A stretch of 6,755 nt of DNA from Alphaproteobacteria bacterium (GTDB lineage Bacteria > Pseudomonadota > Alphaproteobacteria > Kiloniellales > J153): positions 1 through 6,755 of the forward strand of contig RFLL01000116.1 in NCBI GenBank assembly GCA_003693905.1, read 5' to 3'. The notes beneath the pieces are model-generated. The model was not told the DNA's origin. It saw only the letters and a program-made list of their open reading frames with translations, and ran no database searches. This document shows, piece by piece, positions 1-6,755 of the stretch. Numbering within the stretch: the stretch's first letter is position 1; every line of letters starts with the position of its first letter. A program made the translations under genes and the position numbers.

Positions 1-1858
1 TCGGCGTCGCGGCACCTTTTTCCCCTTCCCCATTGCTTGCGCTGTCGTCGCGGCTTCCACTGGCGGCGGCATCCTGCTGGCGCGCCCACATGGCCGCATA
101 GATACCGCCGCGCGCAAGCAGCGCCTGATGGCGGCCGCGTTCGAGGATGCGCCCGTCTTCGAGCACCAGAATCTCGTCGGCGCCGACCACGGTCGACAGG
201 CGGTGGGCGATCACCAGCGTCGTGCGACCGCGTGAGACCTCGTCGAGGCTGGCCTGAATTTCCCGTTCGGTCCGGGTATCGAGCGCCGAGGTCGCCTCGT
301 CGAAGAGAAGAATCGCCGGATCCTTGAGAATGGTGCGCGCGATCGCCACCCGCTGCTTTTCGCCGCCCGACAGCTTCAGGCCGCGTTCACCGACCACAGT
401 GTCGTAGCCGTCCGGCAAGGCGACGATGAAATCGTGAATGCGGGCCAGACGCGCCGCGCGCTCGACCGCCGCCCGGTCCGCCTCCGGCCGTCCGTAGGCG
501 ATGTTGTAATAGATGGTGTCATTGAACAGCACTGTATCCTGCGGCACGATGCCGATCGCCGTGCGCAGCGATTCCTGCGTGACCTCGCGGATGTCCTGGC
601 CGTCGATCAGGATGCGCCCGCCGGTGACATCGTAGAAGCGGAACAGCAGCCGGCCGATGGTCGATTTGCCGGCGCCGCTCGGCCCGACGATGGCAAGCGT
701 GCGCCCCGGCGGAACGACAAAGCCGACACCTTCGAGAATCGGCCGCCGCGGGTCGTAGCCGAAATCGACCTTCTCGAACACGACTTCACCGCCGCTCACG
801 CGCAACGGTTTGGCGTCCGGGCGATCGCGGACCTCCGGCGGCGCCTGCATCAGGTCGAACATGGTTTCGAGGTCGATCAGCGACTGCTTGATCTCGCGGT
901 AGACCGTGCCCAGCAGATTGAGCGGCATGGCGAGCTGGATCAGATAGGCATTGACCATCACGAAATCGCCCACCGTCATGTGCCCGGCGACGATGCCTTG
1001 CGCGGCCATGATCATGATCGTGGTGATGCCGAGCGCAATCACGATGCCCTGGCCGACGTTGAGGAGAGACAGACTGGTGCGACTCCTGATCGCCGCCTGC
1101 TCGTAATCGCGTAGCGCCGCGTCATAGCGCGCCGCCTCGTGCTCCTCGTTACCGAAGTACTTGACCGTTTCATAGTTGAGCAGACTATCGACGACCTTGG
1201 CATTGGCGCGGTTGTCGGCCTCGTTCATCGCCCGGCGCAGGCGGATCCGCCACTCCGTCAGGGTGAACGTCAGCCACACGTAGCCGGCAATGGTGACCGC
1301 GGTCACCGCGGCGTAGCGCCAATCGAACAAGGCCCACAGGATGCCGCAGACGAGCGCGATCTCGAGGACCGTCGGCAGCACGTTGAACAGCACGAAGAAC
1401 AGCAGAAACTCGATGCCCTTGGTGCCGCGGTCGATGGCGCGGCTGAGCGCCCCGGTCTGACGTTCGAGGTGAAAACGCAGCGACAGCGCATGAAGACGGC
1501 GGAAGGTGGCGAGCGCAATCTGGCGGATGGCGTTCTGCGCCACCTTGGCGAACAGCGCATCGCGCAGTTCGCCGAACGCCAGGGTCAGCACCCGCGCCGC
1601 GCCGTAGCCGACAAGCAGCGCCAGCGGTACCGCGACCAGAGCATCGGCGGGGACCGAAAGGGCATTGACCGCCTCGCGCAGCAGCACCGGCACGAACACG
1701 CTGGTCACCTTGGCCGCCACCAACATGACCACGGCCAGACCGACCCGCAGGCGCAGGTCGCCGCGCCCGTGCGGCCACAGGTACGGCAGCAGATGGCGCA
1801 ACGTGCGCAGATGACGGCCGGGTTCAAACTGCCCCGGCTCGATGGTGGTGGGACGCAT
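1..1858 (-). CDS. Atm1/ABCB7-type ABC exporter (heavy-metal / glutathione-conjugate transporter), C-terminus cut by window edge
   Basis: Inner-membrane half-transporter with a fused membrane domain and ATPase, expected to act as a homodimer. 619 codons are visible and no stop is reached. About six membrane segments can be read (roughly residues 38-60, 73-95, 150-178, 182-200, 266-290, 294-318). The ATPase has Walker A GPSGAGKST (392-400, Lys398), signature LSGGE (496-500), Walker B ending in Asp520-Glu521, and the H-loop His552. The stretch NYETVKYFGNE (228-238) is a hallmark of the Atm1/ABCB7/HMT1 group, as is SRAIDRGTKGIEF near 139-151. Known members export glutathione-coordinated metals, oxidised glutathione or a sulfur compound for Fe-S assembly; the substrate here is inferred. 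The hydrophilic tail after about residue 590 is rich in Ala, Ser, Asp and Glu. The ATG at 1858 is the only start after an in-frame TAG at 1868-1870; its ribosome site is weak. It lies 68 bp downstream of the mutase gene and may share its transcript. Confidence 0.95.
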   Translation of the reverse strand, partial: MRPTTIEPGQFEPGRHLRTLRHLLPYLWPHGRGDLRLRVGLAVVMLVAAKVTSVFVPVLLREAVNALSVPADALVAVPLALLVGYGAARVLTLAFGELRDALFAKVAQNAIRQIALATFRRLHALSLRFHLERQTGALSRAIDRGTKGIEFLLFFVLFNVLPTVLEIALVCGILWALFDWRYAAVTAVTIAGYVWLTFTLTEWRIRLRRAMNEADNRANAKVVDSLLNYETVKYFGNEEHEAARYDAALRDYEQAAIRSRTSLSLLNVGQGIVIALGITTIMIMAAQGIVAGHMTVGDFVMVNAYLIQLAMPLNLLGTVYREIKQSLIDLETMFDLMQAPPEVRDRPDAKPLRVSGGEVVFEKVDFGYDPRRPILEGVGFVVPPGRTLAIVGPSGAGKSTIGRLLFRFYDVTGGRILIDGQDIREVTQESLRTAIGIVPQDTVLFNDTIYYNIAYGRPEADRAAVERAARLARIHDFIVALPDGYDTVVGERGLKLSGGEKQRVAIARTILKDPAILLFDEATSALDTRTEREIQASLDEVSRGRTTLVIAHRLSTVVGADEILVLEDGRILERGRHQALLARGGIYAAMWARQQDAAASGSRDDSASNGEGEKGAATP

Positions 1859-1926
1859 GAACTCGGCCTACGCTGTCAGCATGCGGCGGTCACCCAGGGC
1901 CCGCCACGCGCACCGCCACCCCCGCC

Positions 1927-4086
<2,160 letters not shown>

Positions 4087-4092
4087 CGCCGG

Positions 4093-4098
4093 CACCTC
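4093..4098 (-). promoter_or_regulatory. Ribosome binding site of the mutase gene (GAGGTG), decides the start
   Basis: On the minus strand GAGGTG is followed by CCGGCG and then ATG at 4086, so the GAGG core is 8 nt from the start codon. The GTG that could extend the protein by three residues (to 4095) is part of this site and so is unlikely to be the start. Confidence 0.7.
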
Positions 4099-4130
4099 GA
4101 ATCAGGCGGATCTTGGTCTTATTGCGGTGC

Positions 4131-4161
4131 AGTATAGCCGTGGCGCGGCATCCAAGTCCAA
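4131..4161 (-). promoter_or_regulatory. Candidate sigma-70-type promoter for the mutase (and perhaps the ABC transporter)
   Basis: On the minus strand a near-consensus -10 hexamer TATACT lies at 4131-4136. A -35-like TTGGAC lies at 4156-4161 with a long 19-nt spacer; a second TTGGAT at 4150-4155 would give only 13 nt. Transcription would begin near 4124, leaving a leader of about 38 nt. The -10 is convincing and the -35 spacing is not ideal. No cobalamin riboswitch-like leader fits in this short space. Confidence 0.4.
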
Positions 4162-4265
4162 TGCCTGCGGCGTCCCGGCCAGGCTGCGGCCAATCCGCAA
4201 AAGCCCTCAGGGGGATCCGGAAAGCCGCGTGCCAGCGCCATCGCCGAGCCCGTGCCACAGACCCA

Positions 4266-4299
4266 GGTCATGGCGCCGGTGCGAAACCGCGCCATGACC
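4266..4299 (-). terminator. Strong hairpin just after the HAD gene stop (terminator-like, no U-tract)
   Basis: The arms 4266-4276 (GGTCATGGCGC) and 4289-4299 (GCGCCATGACC) are a perfect 11-bp inverted repeat. Three more pairs (4278-4280 with 4286-4288) can form past a single bulged C, leaving a 5-nt loop. It begins 5 nt after the HAD stop codon. No run of T follows on either strand, so it may work with Rho or protect the mRNA 3' end rather than act as a classical intrinsic terminator. Confidence 0.55.
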
Positions 4300-4304
4300 C
4301 GCGC

Positions 4305-5216
4305 CTACCAGCGCAGACGGGGCAGCACCGCTGCCGGTACGTGTCCCTCGGCGGCGCAGACTGCGGCAAGGCGGGTCGGATCGGGATAACCCTCGGCATC
4401 GACGCCAAGAGCGGCGCCCTGCAAACCATCGGCGATGAAAAGAGCGTCGATCCCGACCGCGTTGGCGCCTGCGATGTCGGTACGCAGGGAATCGCCGATG
4501 GCCGCGATCCGCCCCCGCGGTACGCCGTCGAGCAGGGCCAAACAGGTGCGGTAGATGCCGGGATGCGGCTTGCCGTGATAGCGCACCTGCCCGCCCAGGG
4601 CCTCGTAGCGCGCGGCGATGGCACCGGCGCAGATTTCCCGGCGACCGCCGCGAATGACTTCCAGATCGGGGTTGGCGCAGATCATCGGCAGACCGGCGCG
4701 CTGCGCGGCGCGGAGCAGATCCTCGTAGTGCGCCACCGTGTCATCGCCGCCCCGGGCACCGGTATTGAGGATGAAATCGGCCGCCGCCGGATCGTCGACG
4801 AACGTGTACGCCAGGCCGTCGCGCATCCCCTGGTCCCGTTCCGGCCCCAGGTGATAGCAGCGGGGGCCCAGTGCGCGGTACCAGTCGTCCGGGCGCTCGG
4901 CCAGGTGGCGCCAGGCATCCTCGCCCGAGGACATGACCGCCGTCACCAGCGCCGGGTCGATGCCCAGATCCGCATTGCGGGCCATGACCTCGCCGGCACG
5001 GCGCGGCGCATTGGACAGGATGACGATCTTCTTGTCGTGGTCGCGCAACGCATGCAGGCAGGCGACCGCTTCCGGGAAGGCGTGAACGCCATCGTGCAGC
5101 ACCCCCCACAGATCGACGAGGAAGGCGTCGTAGCGATCCGCCACCGCCGACAGGCGATCGTGGATCGGGATTCGGGGGCTCGGGGGACGAGGACGGGTCG
5201 ATGTGGCGTCGGGCAT
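4305..5216 (-). CDS. HAD-superfamily hydrolase, subclass IIA, TIGR01459-type
   Basis: Predicted soluble phosphatase-like hydrolase of 303 residues; the substrate is unknown. The four HAD motifs are visible. Motif I is DLWGVLHDG starting at Asp35, the presumed nucleophile. Motif II is Ser68 in ILSNAPRR. Motif III is Lys216 in YHGKPHPG. Motif IV is GDSLRTD with Asp242 and Asp247. The cap between motifs II and III, and the GKPxP element, are typical of subclass IIA (NagD and pyridoxal phosphatase relatives). The residue two after the nucleophile, normally the acid/base Asp, is Trp37; to my knowledge DLWG is usual for the TIGR01459 group. Residues 1-20 form a Pro/Arg-rich extension outside the fold. 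The ATG at 5216 has AAGAGG (5223-5228) 6 nt upstream. It lies 87 bp after the EAL gene on the same strand, with a terminator-like hairpin between them. Family assignment is firm; biological role is unassigned. Confidence 0.93.
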   Translation of the reverse strand: MPDATSTRPRPPSPRIPIHDRLSAVADRYDAFLVDLWGVLHDGVHAFPEAVACLHALRDHDKKIVILSNAPRRAGEVMARNADLGIDPALVTAVMSSGEDAWRHLAERPDDWYRALGPRCYHLGPERDQGMRDGLAYTFVDDPAAADFILNTGARGGDDTVAHYEDLLRAAQRAGLPMICANPDLEVIRGGRREICAGAIAARYEALGGQVRYHGKPHPGIYRTCLALLDGVPRGRIAAIGDSLRTDIAGANAVGIDALFIADGLQGAALGVDAEGYPDPTRLAAVCAAEGHVPAAVLPRLRW

Positions 5217-5250
5217 GGCGCGCCTCTTGTGCCACGTCCGCGCGCTCGGG

Positions 5251-5280
5251 AAAAGGGCCCGATTGCCGGGCGGAATCGGG
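5251..5280 (-). terminator. Probable intrinsic terminator or attenuator after the EAL-domain gene
   Basis: On the minus strand a perfect 7-bp stem is formed by CCCGATT (5274-5280) and AATCGGG (5258-5264) around a 9-nt GC-rich loop. It is followed by CCC and then TTTT (5251-5254). It starts 23 nt after the EAL stop codon. The T-run is short and displaced by three C residues, so termination may be partial, allowing some read-through into the HAD gene. Confidence 0.5.
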
Positions 5281-5303
5281 AGCGATATCGCCGCCTGTTG
5301 CCC

Positions 5304-6548
5304 CTATGCCGCGGGCCGGGCCAAGCGCGGCGCGCCGAACAGGTAGCCCTGACCGAAGGGGATTTCGAAATCGAGAAGCTCGACCAGACGGCTTTCGTCT
5401 TCGACCTTCTCTACGATGAGGTCGATGCGATGACGCTGACAAGCCCGCACCAGACTGACGTTGTCGCTGAGGATGGCCAGCAGGCGGTCGGCCTCGATCT
5501 TGATGAAGCGGATTCCCCGTTGCGCCAGTGCGCCGACGTCAATGTCGGGATCGCGCACCTGATCGATCGAGAACCGGCAGCCCAGGGCCGCGAGTCTATC
5601 GAACAGGCGCCCGCCGACCGCGTCCAGCCTGGTGAAATCGGCCTGGGCGAACTCGAACACCAGATGTTCGGCCAGGGTCCGATTGCCTTCCAGGAAGGCG
5701 ATGAAGTCGTTGAAGAACGCCGCATCGGCCAGGGTATGGGGCGAGACGTTGCAGAAGAAATCCACGTCCTGGCTCTTGCGCTGCACCTTGCGAATAAGCT
5801 GAACGCAGCGAAACAGCAGCATGTTGTCGATGGTGGCAATGAGGCCGGCGCGCTCGGCGACCGCGATGTACTGATCGGGCAGGATCACCGTGCCGTCGTC
5901 CCGGCGCAGGCGCGAAAAGCATTCGTAGAACCGCCGCCGGCGTTGCGGCAGGGTGACGATGGGTTGCAGTACGAGGTCGATACGGTCGTTGCGCAAGGCT
6001 TCGCGTACCGCTTCGAGCATCGCGTCGCGTTTCTTGAGCGCCGGAACGGACGCAGCGGCATCGCCCGTATCGTCCGTGGATGGGCTTTGCGCGCGTGGTA
6101 CCGGCACGCGGCGCGATGCCGGGCCGCCATCACCATGGCCGCCGTCCCGACCTGGCGCCGGGCGCGCGCTCAGACGCTCCAGCAACGTGCGCATGACGCG
6201 CACCTCGGCCATCATCTCCTCGACCCGGCCGCCGCCCAGGCCGTCGCTCTGGCTGGCGGCGTCCAGGGCTTCGCGTATGGCCTGCACCTCGCGACGCAAC
6301 CAGGCCAGATCTTCCTGCTGGTCGCCGTAGGCTTGGACGACCTCGAACAAACGGTTGCGCCACACCGCCGCAGCGTGCAGACGTGCCAGGACCTCATGCA
6401 GCAGCGCTCCGCCAAGCAGGACCAGCCCGCCGAGGCCAAACGCCTCGCCCTGGCTCAACGTCGGCCACCAGCGCGGCGCATAGACGCCGAGCGCGCCGGC
6501 AAGGGCAACGTAAGAGAGGAAAAACGCGAGATGCGGCAGTCCGTGCAT
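5304..6548 (-). CDS. Membrane-anchored protein with degenerate EAL domain, TipF-like
   Basis: Protein of 414 residues. Two hydrophobic segments (about 6-23 and 37-55) anchor it in the inner membrane. A charged, probably coiled-coil stretch follows (about 63-128), then a Gly/Pro/Ser-rich linker (129-168) and a C-terminal EAL-type domain (about 172-408). The domain is degenerate: the signature is Glu209-Cys-Phe instead of EAL; Asn267 and Glu299 are kept; the DD motif is Asp329-Gln330; KID is Lys350-Ile-Glu352; Glu380 and the final Gln400-Gly are kept. Loss of the second metal-binding Asp argues against c-di-GMP phosphodiesterase activity and for a binding or scaffold role. The order of two membrane helices, coiled coil and EAL domain matches Caulobacter TipF, a c-di-GMP-binding factor for flagellum assembly; this link is inferred from architecture, and no flagellar gene is visible. 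The ATG at 6548 is the first start codon after an in-frame TAA at 6621-6623; its ribosome site is weak. Confidence 0.9.
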   Translation of the reverse strand: MHGLPHLAFFLSYVALAGALGVYAPRWWPTLSQGEAFGLGGLVLLGGALLHEVLARLHAAAVWRNRLFEVVQAYGDQQEDLAWLRREVQAIREALDAASQSDGLGGGRVEEMMAEVRVMRTLLERLSARPAPGRDGGHGDGGPASRRVPVPRAQSPSTDDTGDAAASVPALKKRDAMLEAVREALRNDRIDLVLQPIVTLPQRRRRFYECFSRLRRDDGTVILPDQYIAVAERAGLIATIDNMLLFRCVQLIRKVQRKSQDVDFFCNVSPHTLADAAFFNDFIAFLEGNRTLAEHLVFEFAQADFTRLDAVGGRLFDRLAALGCRFSIDQVRDPDIDVGALAQRGIRFIKIEADRLLAILSDNVSLVRACQRHRIDLIVEKVEDESRLVELLDFEIPFGQGYLFGAPRLARPAA

Positions 6549-6595
6549 GCGCTCGACCGGTCGGGAGGGAGCGCGACCACTGTGCGCATGAGGTC

Positions 6596-6624
6596 TTGAA
6601 AGACGGTTAACGAGTCGTTGTTAT
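6596..6624 (+). promoter_or_regulatory. Candidate promoter for the arsC-like gene
   Basis: TTGAAA (6596-6601) and TGTTAT (6619-6624) are separated by 17 nt and match four to five positions each of the -35 and -10 consensus. Transcription would begin near 6631, leaving a leader of about 87 nt. I saw no inverted repeat of the ArsR-operator type in this leader. Confidence 0.35.
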
Positions 6625-6717
6625 GGCCGCGCCCGGTTCAAACCTCCGTCAGCCGAACAGGGGGCAGGCCGAATCCGGGGGATCAGGCCGGACCGAAAAG
6701 ACCAAGGGGGAGCGCTC

Positions 6718-6755
6718 ATGACCGTTACCATCTATCACAACCCGCGGTGCAGCAA
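6718..6755 (+). CDS. arsC: ArsC-type arsenate reductase (thioredoxin-fold), N-terminus only
   Basis: Only 12 codons are visible before the right edge. They read MTVTIYHNPRCS plus the start of the next codon. The IYHNPxCS pattern is the N-terminal beta strand and active-site loop of the glutaredoxin-linked ArsC family, with Cys11 equivalent to catalytic Cys12 of E. coli plasmid ArsC. Such enzymes reduce arsenate to arsenite in the cytosol using glutathione and glutaredoxin. Related small proteins (YffB and Spx-like) share the fold but rarely this HNPRCS sequence. A purine-rich ribosome site GGGGGAG (6706-6712) ends 5 nt before the ATG. The gene is divergent from the EAL gene across 169 bp. Whether other ars genes follow cannot be seen. 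Confidence 0.82.
   Translation, partial: MTVTIYHNPRCS

Noticed and set aside
1885..1917. Inverted repeat GGCGGT/ACCGCC between the mutase and ABC transporter genes
   Set aside because: Six pairs around a 21-nt loop with no T-run, too weak to call a terminator.
5282..5291. 10-bp palindrome GCGATATCGC after the EAL stop codon
   Set aside because: Too short to call an operator on its own and no second copy was noticed.
6554..6563. 10-bp palindrome CGACCGGTCG just upstream of the EAL start
   Set aside because: It could cover the ribosome site, but it is short and GC-rich, and no matching copy or regulator was seen.
6665..6690. Direct repeat CAGGCCG, two copies 19 bp apart, in the arsC leader
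   Set aside because: Only 7 bp, GC-rich and not like known ArsR operators, so probably chance.

Overview
The window is high-GC DNA, most likely from an alphaproteobacterium, possibly Rhodospirillales-like. The indications are the Atm1-type transporter, a HAD hydrolase of the TIGR01459 type, and a membrane protein resembling the alphaproteobacterial flagellar factor TipF. This placement is inference from gene families and base composition, not a measured phylogeny.

Layout. Four genes run on the minus strand, read from right to left: a membrane-anchored protein with a degenerate EAL domain (5304-6548), a HAD subclass IIA hydrolase (4305-5216), the large/catalytic methylmalonyl-CoA mutase chain (1927-4086), and an Atm1/ABCB7-type ABC exporter (1-1858, its C-terminal end lying beyond the left edge). 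On the plus strand, the first 12 codons of an ArsC-type arsenate reductase begin at 6718 and run off the right edge. No stretch of more than about 300 bases lacks a gene. The longest intergenic gaps are 4087-4304 (218 bp) and the divergent region 6549-6717 (169 bp).

Transcription. A terminator-like hairpin (5251-5280) lies between the EAL and HAD genes. A strong 11-bp hairpin without a U-tract (4266-4299) follows the HAD stop codon. The 218-bp gap after it carries a plausible promoter for the mutase. The mutase and ABC transporter genes are 68 bp apart with no convincing terminator and may be cotranscribed. A divergent regulatory region separates the EAL gene from arsC.

Functions. The genes do not form one obvious pathway. 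The mutase interconverts methylmalonyl-CoA and succinyl-CoA in propionate and branched-chain carbon metabolism. The Atm1-like protein exports glutathione-linked substrates. The HAD protein is a predicted hydrolase with a non-standard first motif. The EAL protein looks like a c-di-GMP effector rather than a phosphodiesterase. I found no clear new multi-gene system. The points most worth checking are the degenerate EAL domain, the Trp in HAD motif I, the Gln in the mutase's cobalamin SxL motif, and the two intergenic hairpins.
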